Below are positions 33,641-41,540 of a stretch of DNA of 64,000 bases, in pieces. The notes beneath the pieces were generated by a model, which saw nothing but the letters and a program-made list of their open reading frames with translations, was not told where the DNA came from and ran no database searches. The position numbers and the translations under genes are program-made. Origin of the DNA: Bacillota bacterium. GTDB taxonomy: Bacteria; Bacillota; UBA4882; UBA8346. The stretch is taken from positions 124,001-188,000 of the forward strand of contig JAEZCE010000086.1 of the NCBI GenBank assembly GCA_023429995.1. The letters run 5' to 3'. Within the stretch, counting starts at the first letter, position 1. Each line of letters starts with the position of its first letter.

Positions 33641-35740
33641 ATGCTTCAACCGAAAGCAAGAAAAAGATTACAGTGGAGATGGGTCGTTTTTTTATTCGGT
33701 TGTATTTTTTGGATGGTTTCTTTTGCGGATGGGGCGGGAGCTGGTGGCCCATTACAAGCAAGCGAAATCAACAACCGGATCAATTCTGTCAAGTATTTTA
33801 GCCTGGTACAAGACCATATCCGGGATAAGTTCACCAATTTCCTGGTGAGCGCGGAACATCAATTTGAGTCCAGCGGAAACCCAATTGGTAACCCGGTGAA
33901 TACCACCGGTTTCACATGGTCGGGTCCTGATCCCGATGGCTGGTATAAGAATGTTAAAATCGATAAAGCCGGAGATGGTACTGTCTTATCAACTACAACC
34001 ATCAAGTTCAAGTCGGCGAACGTTAAAGATATCCGACTTAAGGTGACCTTCACCCGATCCATTGGGGATGGCGCCCAATTGACCGGGACTTCCGATTTGT
34101 CAGCTGTCAAGGGTTCCGATAATTTATGGAACGGGGTTTATTACACTAGTTGTGATACCAGCTATGATACGGCTCTCAGTAGCCGGCAAATCTACCATCT
34201 TAATCTGGTGGAGCGGTTTACGGGCGCGGCTTTGGATACCGGAGCGGGAAACTACGACGTATCAGCAGCTTTCCAGGTAGCGGGCGCGCCGGGTTACAGC
34301 TTGGCCACAAGTTATGCGGTCAATAGTTCCCAGGCATTTACCGCCACCGGTGCTGAAGTATTAAATCCATATCCAAGCGATGCCCTGAGTTCAGAAGAGA
34401 TCAACCGCCGTTTGAATGCGGTGAAAAAGTTCAACTTGGTTTTGTGTTGTATGTGGGACAAATTTGATAACTTTCTGGAAAGCGGCAATAACAAAGACTT
34501 CGTGCCCAGCGGTGGGCCGATCTTTGTCTTACCGACTCCATCCTTTGTGTGGGTTCCTGAATCCGATGGCTGGTACATTGCCTGTAACAGTGAATCGGAT
34601 AATGAAGGGTCCGAGATCAGAAAAGTTTTGCGAATCAAGTCATCATCCCCGGAGGAGATTAATTTAACCGCCGCTGTTACCGAAGATTGTCATGATGGGT
34701 ATCAACGGAGGGGCAATTACGTTCTGGCGGTCGCCAAAGGTGAGAACGGTTGGAGCGGCAGTCTCACTGGGATTGGGGAAGATTATATTGCAGAAATTTC
34801 TCAAAAATGCACTTGGACTTTCTCCGAAACAATTCAGGATGCGGCTTTGGATACGGGTAGCGGCATCTACAAAGACATTGCAGCAAACATCTCCGCCCCG
34901 GGCCGGTCGATTGCTATAACCGCCGGTTATGCAGGTACTTTTGATGCCGTTACACAGAAATTCAATCTGAGCGGGTCGCAATTATTTAACGGAACTGCCA
35001 ATAGTAATGTTAATGAAACCTATACAATCGTTGGCGTCAGTCCCCGTCAAATCAACACAATGATATATTCCATTCAAAAAGTCGGTTTGTTGGAAAATTA
35101 TGCCAGTGACAAGTTTGCCAACTTTATTAATGGCGGCACGTTTACGCTTGGAAGTAATAAGACCGTTCCTCTATGGCCTTATAATTTATCTTGGTTATGG
35201 GACAGCACCTGGACCCTGGATACATCCAACAAAAGTTCGTTTCCTCGTTATACGTGTACCCGTAACAGCAACATTAGCGGTAAAGCTTATACATTTAAAA
35301 TGACATATTGGCAAGATCCAGATACCCAATATCATGTTTTTGCGTTTAATCTCTACTCAAATAATAATAATGTATTGACTATGGTGGGAAGCTTTACGTT
35401 AAATGCCATTCTAGTGAACGATCTATGGACCGGAGAGGTTAGTTTCAGCGATTCCGGTGTTAAGACTATTATTCAGGGCGCAGCGATAATCTTTAATATC
35501 ACCTCCTTTTCAGCAAGCTTTTCCAATGCGGACCTGACTATGGGCACAGGAAATTATTCCCATGTAACGGGGACCTTCGACATCCCGGCTCAGTCAAAGA
35601 GCTATTCTTTAACTTCACCGGCGGATGCGGCGTCATATTATGATGTAATCTATGATCGCACCAACTATCGTTATTCCATTTGCGGACAGGATACATTTAA
35701 CGGCGTTACGCAAACAGTCAATGAAACTTATAATCCTTAA
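33641..35740 (+). CDS. Secreted three-repeat protein of unknown family
   Basis: 699 residues. Signal peptide: basic start (QPKARKRLQWRW), hydrophobic core (WVVFLFGCIFWMVSF), cut near Ala29. The mature part is three homologous repeats at ~40-245, 249-463 and 466-699. Each opens with an amphipathic helix (SEINNRINSVKYFSLV; SEEINRRLNAVKKFNLV; SPRQINTMIYSIQKVGLL), then DKF-x-NF, a DGWY or W segment, an LWNG/GWSG/LWTG turn, and DTGAGNYD / DTGSGIYK / MGTGNYSHV. Beta-rich, polar and low in Cys, as expected for a surface protein. No LPXTG, lipobox or SLH anchor is seen. I do not recognise the family. The gene lies between an ABC ATPase and its likely permeases. Confidence 0.85.
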   Translation: MLQPKARKRLQWRWVVFLFGCIFWMVSFADGAGAGGPLQASEINNRINSVKYFSLVQDHIRDKFTNFLVSAEHQFESSGNPIGNPVNTTGFTWSGPDPDGWYKNVKIDKAGDGTVLSTTTIKFKSANVKDIRLKVTFTRSIGDGAQLTGTSDLSAVKGSDNLWNGVYYTSCDTSYDTALSSRQIYHLNLVERFTGAALDTGAGNYDVSAAFQVAGAPGYSLATSYAVNSSQAFTATGAEVLNPYPSDALSSEEINRRLNAVKKFNLVLCCMWDKFDNFLESGNNKDFVPSGGPIFVLPTPSFVWVPESDGWYIACNSESDNEGSEIRKVLRIKSSSPEEINLTAAVTEDCHDGYQRRGNYVLAVAKGENGWSGSLTGIGEDYIAEISQKCTWTFSETIQDAALDTGSGIYKDIAANISAPGRSIAITAGYAGTFDAVTQKFNLSGSQLFNGTANSNVNETYTIVGVSPRQINTMIYSIQKVGLLENYASDKFANFINGGTFTLGSNKTVPLWPYNLSWLWDSTWTLDTSNKSSFPRYTCTRNSNISGKAYTFKMTYWQDPDTQYHVFAFNLYSNNNNVLTMVGSFTLNAILVNDLWTGEVSFSDSGVKTIIQGAAIIFNITSFSASFSNADLTMGTGNYSHVTGTFDIPAQSKSYSLTSPADAASYYDVIYDRTNYRYSICGQDTFNGVTQTVNETYNP

Positions 35741-35780
35741 ATTACTGATGAATCAAATAGTTTGACCGTTTCAATCCAGG

Positions 35781-35812
35781 CCGGATCGATGAATCAATCG
35801 ATCCGGTTTTTT
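35781..35812 (+). terminator. Strong terminator after the secreted-protein gene
   Basis: CCGGATCGAT/ATCGATCCGG, a 10-bp stem with a 6-nt loop followed by six T. It separates the secreted-protein transcript from the permeases. Confidence 0.85.
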
Positions 35813-36057
35813 ATGGGTTTAAAAACGGGCTGCCCCAAGAGCAATTTAACATAAAAAAGGGTGAAATCCTGGTAGTTAGCGACAAATTTGCTAGAGCCTT
35901 TTGGGGCTCTTATTTTTATGCCAGAAAGACCAAACAATGTTCTTTTGTTTAGTAATTTTTCAGGAACATTACCAGCAAACTTCGGCATCTGGCAGGATTT
36001 TGTAAAACGCCTCAGAAATCTATTGTTTTATGCATCGATTTACCGCAAGGAGTATAA
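35813..36057. other. Gap before the permeases; second small hairpin
   Basis: AGAGCC/GGCTCT (35893-35910) followed by TATTTTTA is a second weak terminator-like hairpin. No ORF with a ribosome site and no clear promoter were seen. Confidence 0.4.
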
Positions 36058-37155
36058 ATGACCAAACCGCTCTCTACCTGGAAATATTATCGTAATAATC
36101 AACAGAAAGTTGCCCTGGTTTTGACCATAGTTGCCCTGAGCGCCTTTTTACAATACACGCTGCTAGTTTATATGGCGACCCGGCTAAAACTGGCACAAGC
36201 ACTCGAGCCTTTTAATTCAAATATCTATGTCTATGCCCAAAAATCAAAACGGTCTCAATTAAAACAATTGCTTGGTAAACATCCGGCAATTTCTAAAGTC
36301 TTCCCACTCAGGCTTGGATATACCTCAAGGCCTAATGGGAGGGCTTTTGTTTTTTCATTACACGCAAAAGACATGAGCCCGGCGCTGAAAGCTTTAGATC
36401 TTATTTTAATCAAAGGCCGGCTTCCGGCTGGGGGTACCAGAGAAATGGCCCTCCATTGGAGGCTCGCCGCACTCAAAGGATTAAAAATCGGCGCTCATTT
36501 TGGCCGTCAATACTCCAGGCGCGATTATTTAAAAGGAGACTACAAGTTAGTCGGTCTGCTTAATGGAGATTTGCTCATCGGTTTTTTGGATTTGACTCCA
36601 TTTAACGATGATTATCATCTATCAGGAGAAGATACCGGATTTTTAGTTATTCCCCACAAAGGCCAATTCGACAAAGTCGTTAGTTTTTTAGGCAAATGTG
36701 CGCGAGAAGATCCTAAATTATATATTTTTAAAAGAGGCCCTTATATCGAAAGCGACCTCTTTGTTTTAAACGCCCTCTATTTAGTAATGACCGGCATTGT
36801 GACGATTTGCGTCAGTTTTCTGTTTTATATCTTTTTTTACCAGCGGCGTTCCGAATTTCACTTGTTGGAAGCGTTGGGATATACCCGGCAAATGATAGTC
36901 GGCAGAGCTTTTTTTGAGATTAGTGGTATCAGCTTGGCCGGATTAGTACTTGGTGTAACCGTTGGCCTGCTAAGCGGTCATGCCTTAAACAGATGGATGT
37001 TTATAGAACAGGGCCAGCCATTAGAATTATGGGGTCTCAGTTATCCTTTCAAATTATTGGCCACCCCGTTTGTGATTATTTTAAGCGGTTTATTGATTGT
37101 CCGGCTTCTGCTCCAAAAAACCGACCCGATTTCCACCATTGAAGGAGAAGGATGA
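36058..37155 (+). CDS. FtsX-type ABC permease (copy 1)
   Basis: 365 residues: one N-terminal membrane helix (~18-38), an extracytoplasmic domain (~45-235), then three helices (~240-262, 285-307, 335-357). RRSEFHLLEALGYTRQMIVGRAFFEI is the cytoplasmic loop typical of FtsX/MacB permeases that contacts the ATPase. Half-size compared with BceB-like proteins, so it works as a dimer, probably with the paralogue at 37164. CAAGGAG precedes the ATG. Confidence 0.8.
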   Translation: MTKPLSTWKYYRNNQQKVALVLTIVALSAFLQYTLLVYMATRLKLAQALEPFNSNIYVYAQKSKRSQLKQLLGKHPAISKVFPLRLGYTSRPNGRAFVFSLHAKDMSPALKALDLILIKGRLPAGGTREMALHWRLAALKGLKIGAHFGRQYSRRDYLKGDYKLVGLLNGDLLIGFLDLTPFNDDYHLSGEDTGFLVIPHKGQFDKVVSFLGKCAREDPKLYIFKRGPYIESDLFVLNALYLVMTGIVTICVSFLFYIFFYQRRSEFHLLEALGYTRQMIVGRAFFEISGISLAGLVLGVTVGLLSGHALNRWMFIEQGQPLELWGLSYPFKLLATPFVIILSGLLIVRLLLQKTDPISTIEGEG

Positions 37156-37163
37156 AATAAAAA

Positions 37164-38321
37164 ATGACCAAACCGCTCTCGATGTGGAGATATTATCTTA
37201 ATAATCGAAAGAAAGTTGCCATTATTTTTATCATCACTTTTCTTGGGATCTTGGCACAATGTGCTTTACTGATTCATAGCACAACCAAGCTTAATCTTTA
37301 TCGGGCTATCTGGCCTTGGAATTCGTTTGCCTATGCTTTACATACCAATGACGGCGTTCAACAATCCCCGGAATACCAGAACCGTTTAGAACGATTGCTT
37401 GAAAAACATCCGGCAATTTCTAAAGCTTTAATGTACAAATTCACAGTAACAGCGTTGGGTACGGTTCCGGTCAATATTATTTATTTAAGATCAAAAGATA
37501 TCAGGCCCGTGATAAATTCTTTACAGCTTAATTTAATCAGGGGCCGTCTTCCGGCTCGGGGTGCCCATGAGATTGCCCTCCATTGGAAGATAGCCGCCTT
37601 TCACGGCTTAAAAATCGGTGCTTATTGTAATAAAGACTGTATATCCGGACGGTTTATCAGGATAGAAACCGGACTATTTCTTGGAGACAATAAATTAGTG
37701 GGTCTGCTGGATGGGGATTCCATCACCGGTTTTTCCGATTTGGATTCATATAACAACGATTTGCACTTATCACAGGGAGAGGCCTCATGGCTGGTCATAC
37801 CTAAAAAGGGGCAACTAGCTCAAGCCAAAAGATATTTAGCAGAGTGTATTAAGAAAGATAAAGAACTAAAAGCTTCAAATATAAATAAACATGATGATAT
37901 TACTGATGCTGTTAACTCTACCCTTATGGCTTTAAACATTTTTGATTTAGTAATTACCAGTGTAATCACTTTTTGTGTCAGCTGCCTGTTTTATATTTAT
38001 TTTTATCAAAGACGTCCGGAATTTGGTTTGTTGGAAGCGTTGGGGCATACCCGGGAAATAATTATCGGCAAAGCGTTTTTGGAGATTGCCGTTATAATTA
38101 TACTGGGATTTGTTTGTGGGTTACTTTGCGCTTTGCTAGGTGGATGGCTATTCAATCGCTTTATTTTGATAGAGCAAGGCTTACCGCTGATGCTGTGGGA
38201 TCAAAGTTGTTTTTTTAGACTTTTAGCTACGCCGTTATGGGTCGTTTTTATCAGTTTGCTTCCGGTCTGGCGGATGCTCAAAAAAGTCGACCCGATTACC
38301 ATTATCGAGGGAAAAGTATAA
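37164..38321 (+). CDS. FtsX-type ABC permease (copy 2, paralogue of the upstream gene)
   Basis: 385 residues with the same plan: helix ~18-38, outer domain, three C-terminal helices. It shares MTKPLS at the start, LEKHPAISK, then RGRLPARG..EIALHW and GLKIGA with the upstream copy, and the RRPEFGLLEALGHTREIIIGKAFLEI coupling loop. A tandem duplication 8 nt apart suggests a heterodimeric channel. The outer domain has an extra ~20 residues near 170 including CNKDC. Confidence 0.8.
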   Translation: MTKPLSMWRYYLNNRKKVAIIFIITFLGILAQCALLIHSTTKLNLYRAIWPWNSFAYALHTNDGVQQSPEYQNRLERLLEKHPAISKALMYKFTVTALGTVPVNIIYLRSKDIRPVINSLQLNLIRGRLPARGAHEIALHWKIAAFHGLKIGAYCNKDCISGRFIRIETGLFLGDNKLVGLLDGDSITGFSDLDSYNNDLHLSQGEASWLVIPKKGQLAQAKRYLAECIKKDKELKASNINKHDDITDAVNSTLMALNIFDLVITSVITFCVSCLFYIYFYQRRPEFGLLEALGHTREIIIGKAFLEIAVIIILGFVCGLLCALLGGWLFNRFILIEQGLPLMLWDQSCFFRLLATPLWVVFISLLPVWRMLKKVDPITIIEGKV

Positions 38322-38332
38322 ATTAGATTTAT

Positions 38333-38361
38333 TTGTACTTTTTTTCACAATGTGGTATAAT
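38333..38361 (+). promoter_or_regulatory. Promoter of the hydrogenase maturation operon
   Basis: TTGTAC (38333-38338), 17-bp spacer, TATAAT (38356-38361). Transcription should start near 38368, leaving a leader of about 245 nt before hydG. Confidence 0.75.
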
Positions 38362-38382
38362 CAATCCATAAGGTTTTTTATT

Positions 38383-38484
38383 ATGAATGATTTCATGATA
38401 GCGAACCAACCGATTGTCTTTTGTTCTGAAGCCGAAGAAAGTTCTGAGGCCGGAGAGCGTTTGAAAATAAGTGTTATGAATTGA
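38383..38484 (+). CDS. Possible 33-residue leader peptide of the hyd operon
   Basis: ATG 38383, weakly preceded by AAGG, opens a 33-codon ORF: MNDFMIANQPIVFCSEAEES, then SEAGERLKISVMN. It contains the two near-identical 14-mers TTCTGAAGCCGAAG (38424-38437) and TTCTGAGGCCGGAG (38442-38455). The second copy can base-pair with the terminator's 3' side, so ribosome movement here could affect termination. The peptide is inferred only from position. Confidence 0.4.
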   Translation: MNDFMIANQPIVFCSEAEESSEAGERLKISVMN

Positions 38485-38540
38485 TTTTTTCAGGAGCGGC
38501 GCTTGGTGGATGAAGCGGCGTTTCATGGAAATGAATTCGT

Positions 38541-38592
38541 ACCCTTTTTTGAGAATGGCCTCCGTTCCTCAGAAAAGGGTTTTTAATTTTTG
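38541..38592 (+). terminator. Attenuator-type terminator in the hydG leader
   Basis: ACCCTTTTTTGAG (38541-38553) pairs with CTCAGAAAAGGGT (38568-38580) apart from one G-U, loop 14 nt, followed by TTTTTAATTTTT. It lies between the promoter and hydG, so it can only be a regulated terminator if the operon is expressed from 38333. A competing pairing exists: TTCTGAGG (38442-38449) with CCTCAGAA (38567-38574), plus CGGAG (38451-38455) with CTCCG (38560-38564). Confidence 0.7.
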
Positions 38593-38625
38593 AGGGCGGA
38601 AGCCGCCAGGAGGATGAATTCGGAA

Positions 38626-40074
38626 ATGAATTTTTTAGAAAAGTATCAAGAGGATTTTCAAGAGTATGATCGTATGGAACGGGACTTTATCGACGATGAG
38701 CTGATTTGGAGCCAGCTTAAAAAATGGGAGCATCCATCCAAGGAGGATGTCCTCCGGGTTTTGGACAAGGCGGCCCGGATGATCCGTTTGGAACCGGAAG
38801 AAATGGCAATCTTGCTTCAAAATCAAGATCCGGAACTGACAAACCAAATGTATGCTTTGGCCAGTCGATTGAAACGGGAGGTTTATGGAGACCGGATCGT
38901 TTTTTTCGCCCCTCTTTATGTTAGTGACCAATGTGCCAACAATTGTGTTTATTGCGGTTACCGCAGCTCCAACCGGGCAATCCACAGGAAAACTCTTACC
39001 ATGGATGAGCTGAAGCGGGAAGTTGAAATCATGATCAGCGAGGGCCAGAAACGGACGGTCCTGGTCTATGGCGAATCTCCCGAGACCAACATTGATTATA
39101 TTTGTGATACGGTGCGTCAAGTCTATAGCGTCAAGAGCCAACATGGGGAAATCCGGAGGGCCAATATCAATTGCGCTCCCCTGACCCGGGATGAGTTAAA
39201 AAAATTAAAACAAGTCGGGATTGGGACATTTCAGGTTTTTCAAGAAACCTACCATCATCAGACTTACCGGAAATTACACCCTGCCGGGACCATCAAAGGC
39301 CATTACCGCTGGCGGTTGTATTGCCATGACCGGGCTTTGGATGCAGGCTGTGATGATGTGGGAGTGGGTGTTTTATTCGGGTTGTATGATTGGCGCTTTG
39401 AAGCCATGGGCCTGCTTTATCACACGATTCATCTTGAAGAAAACTATAACGGGGTCGGACCCCATACGATTTCATTTCCCAGAATTCAGCCGGCGCTCGA
39501 CACTCCCTATGCCTTAAATCCCGAATATGCCCTGAGTGATGATGATTTTAAAAAATTAGTGGCTGTAGTGCGGCTATCCGTTCCTTACACCGGAATGATT
39601 TTAACAGCCCGCGAAAGCGCCGAGGTCCGCCGGGAAGTTATTCCGCTGGGGATTTCCCAGATTGATGCCGGCAGCCGGATTGGAGTGGGAGGATATCAGC
39701 AATCCCAAGCCAATGCCATGCCGGATAAGGAGCAATTCCAATTGGGCGATGTCCGGCCCCTGGATGAGGTGATCCGGGAGACTTGCCAGATGGGCGACAT
39801 CCCATCCCTGTGCACCGCCTGTTACCGTAAGGGCAGGACCGGCGAACATTTTATGGGGATTGCCAAGTCCAGCTTCGTTCATAATTTTTGCATGCCCAAT
39901 GCCATATGCACTTTGAAAGAATATATGCTGGACTACGCCAGCCCCGAAACCCGCCGGGCCGGGGAGGAAGCCATCCAAAAATATCTGCCGCAGATCAAAG
40001 ATCCTCAAACCAGGGAATTTGTGACCCGGGCCTTAAAAAATCTGGAAAAGGGCCAAAGGGATCAATATATTTAA
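38626..40074 (+). CDS. hydG: [FeFe]-hydrogenase maturase HydG (radical SAM tyrosine lyase)
   Basis: About 482 residues. Radical SAM cluster CANNCVYCG (C-x3-C-x2-C). The C-terminal auxiliary cluster motif starts CTACYRKGRTGEHFM and ends in NFCMPNA (C-x2-C-x22-C), which distinguishes HydG from ThiH. HydG splits tyrosine to make CO and cyanide for the H-cluster. AGGAGG (38608-38613) directly precedes ATG 38614, so ATG 38626 (12-nt spacing) is taken as the start; both remain possible. It is the first gene of the maturation operon. Confidence 0.95.
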   Translation: MNFLEKYQEDFQEYDRMERDFIDDELIWSQLKKWEHPSKEDVLRVLDKAARMIRLEPEEMAILLQNQDPELTNQMYALASRLKREVYGDRIVFFAPLYVSDQCANNCVYCGYRSSNRAIHRKTLTMDELKREVEIMISEGQKRTVLVYGESPETNIDYICDTVRQVYSVKSQHGEIRRANINCAPLTRDELKKLKQVGIGTFQVFQETYHHQTYRKLHPAGTIKGHYRWRLYCHDRALDAGCDDVGVGVLFGLYDWRFEAMGLLYHTIHLEENYNGVGPHTISFPRIQPALDTPYALNPEYALSDDDFKKLVAVVRLSVPYTGMILTARESAEVRREVIPLGISQIDAGSRIGVGGYQQSQANAMPDKEQFQLGDVRPLDEVIRETCQMGDIPSLCTACYRKGRTGEHFMGIAKSSFVHNFCMPNAICTLKEYMLDYASPETRRAGEEAIQKYLPQIKDPQTREFVTRALKNLEKGQRDQYI

Positions 40075-40113
40075 GTTTCTACTAGACTCACTGGAAAGCG
40101 GTGAAAGGGACAA

Positions 40114-41517
40114 ATGGCCTATCGGTTTGAGCATGATTTATTAGGGGAAAGAGAAGTTCCGGCCGAATGTTATTATGGAATCCATACCTTGCGGGCCGTT
40201 GAGAATTTTGATATCAGCGGCCGGCCTATCCGCCATCCACTGGTTATTGCCTTGGCAATGGTCAAGAAAGCGGCGGCTTTAGCCAACCTTGAAGCCGGAT
40301 TACTTGAAAAGTCAATTGCAGAAGCCATAACCTTAGCCTGCGATGAAATCATCGCCGGGGGATTGCGGGAGCAATTTTTGGTGGACGCATTGCAAGGGGG
40401 CGCCGGCACCTCCGCCAATATGAATGTCAATGAAGTCATCGCCAACCTGGCTATTGAAAAGCTGCATGGGGAAAAAGGCGATTACCGGATGGTTCACCCG
40501 CTGAATCATGTAAACAGGAGTCAATCCACCAATGATGTTTTTCCGACCGCGGTTCGGATCGCCGCCATTAACCTGTTGAAACCGCTCAGTGAAAATCTGG
40601 CGGGGTTACAAGGGGCTTTGCAGCAAAAAGAGGAACAATTTTCCGGAGTTATCAAGATGGGCCGCACCGAGCTTCAGGATGCGCTTCCGGTCATGTTGGG
40701 GCAGGAGTTTGGAGCTTACGCCCAGGCGATTGCCAGAGACCGTTGGCGGATTTATAAGGTTGAAGAACGGTTGCGCCAGGTTAACCTGGGCGGAACCGCG
40801 GTTGGAACCGGGTTGAATGCCGATCGGCGGTACATTTTTTCAGTGATTGAAAAATTACGGGACGTGACGGGGCTTGGCCTTTCCCGGGCCGAGTACCCCA
40901 TGGATTTGACGCAAAACAACGATGTTTTTGCGGAAGTTTCCGGGATGCTTAAAACGGTGGCCGTTAACCTTGCTAAAATTGCCAATGATCTACGGCTTAT
41001 GGCCTCAGGACCCCATGGGGGTTTGGGCGAAATCAACCTGCCGGAGATGCAGGCCGGTTCTTCAATCATGCCGGGGAAAATCAATCCGGTGATTCCCGAA
41101 GCGGTCCGTCAGGCTGCTTACCAAGTTATGGCCGCCGATACGGCTATCACCATGGGAGCCGCCTCCGGCGAACTGGAACTCAATGCGATGCTGCCTTTGA
41201 TTGCCGACAATCTGTTCAACTCTTTGGAAATGTTAAACCGGGCCGTGGTGATTTTCAAGGAGCGTTGCATTGAAAAGATTACGGTTAACGCCGAACATTG
41301 TGAGGAGGTCTTGGAGAAAAGCATGATTTATGCGACGGCTCTGACTCCTTATATCGGTTATGAAAAGGCCACCCTTTTGGTGCAACAGGCAAAGCGGAAC
41401 GGAAGCACTATCCGCGAGGAAGCCTTACTTTCCGGGATTTTTACCGAGAATGAATTAAATGGGATATTCGATCCTTATCAATTGACCAAACCGGGAATTC
41501 CCGGAAAAAAAGTTTGA
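40114..41517 (+). CDS. aspA: Aspartate ammonia-lyase
   Basis: 467 residues of the aspartase/fumarase superfamily: EVPAECYYGIHTLRAVENF, HPLNHVNRSQSTNDVFPTA, MGRTELQDALPVMLGQEF and the signature GSSIMPGKINPVIPEAV. VIPE after the signature, together with YYG-HTLRA, favours aspartase over fumarase. It converts aspartate to fumarate and ammonia. It is embedded between hydG and hydF. Aspartase genes recur in hyd maturation operons of anaerobic Bacillota; whether the ammonia or fumarate serves H-cluster assembly is inference. Confidence 0.92.
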   Translation: MAYRFEHDLLGEREVPAECYYGIHTLRAVENFDISGRPIRHPLVIALAMVKKAAALANLEAGLLEKSIAEAITLACDEIIAGGLREQFLVDALQGGAGTSANMNVNEVIANLAIEKLHGEKGDYRMVHPLNHVNRSQSTNDVFPTAVRIAAINLLKPLSENLAGLQGALQQKEEQFSGVIKMGRTELQDALPVMLGQEFGAYAQAIARDRWRIYKVEERLRQVNLGGTAVGTGLNADRRYIFSVIEKLRDVTGLGLSRAEYPMDLTQNNDVFAEVSGMLKTVAVNLAKIANDLRLMASGPHGGLGEINLPEMQAGSSIMPGKINPVIPEAVRQAAYQVMAADTAITMGAASGELELNAMLPLIADNLFNSLEMLNRAVVIFKERCIEKITVNAEHCEEVLEKSMIYATALTPYIGYEKATLLVQQAKRNGSTIREEALLSGIFTENELNGIFDPYQLTKPGIPGKKV

Positions 41518-41540
41518 TGGATTAAATTTGGAGGTTTAAT

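Noticed and set aside
35794..35988. 65-codon minus-strand frame between the secreted-protein and permease genes
   Set aside because: No ribosome site, runs through a terminator hairpin, no family resemblance.
40173..41324. Several minus-strand frames opposite aspA
   Set aside because: Typical shadow frames in a GC-balanced gene; none has a ribosome site.
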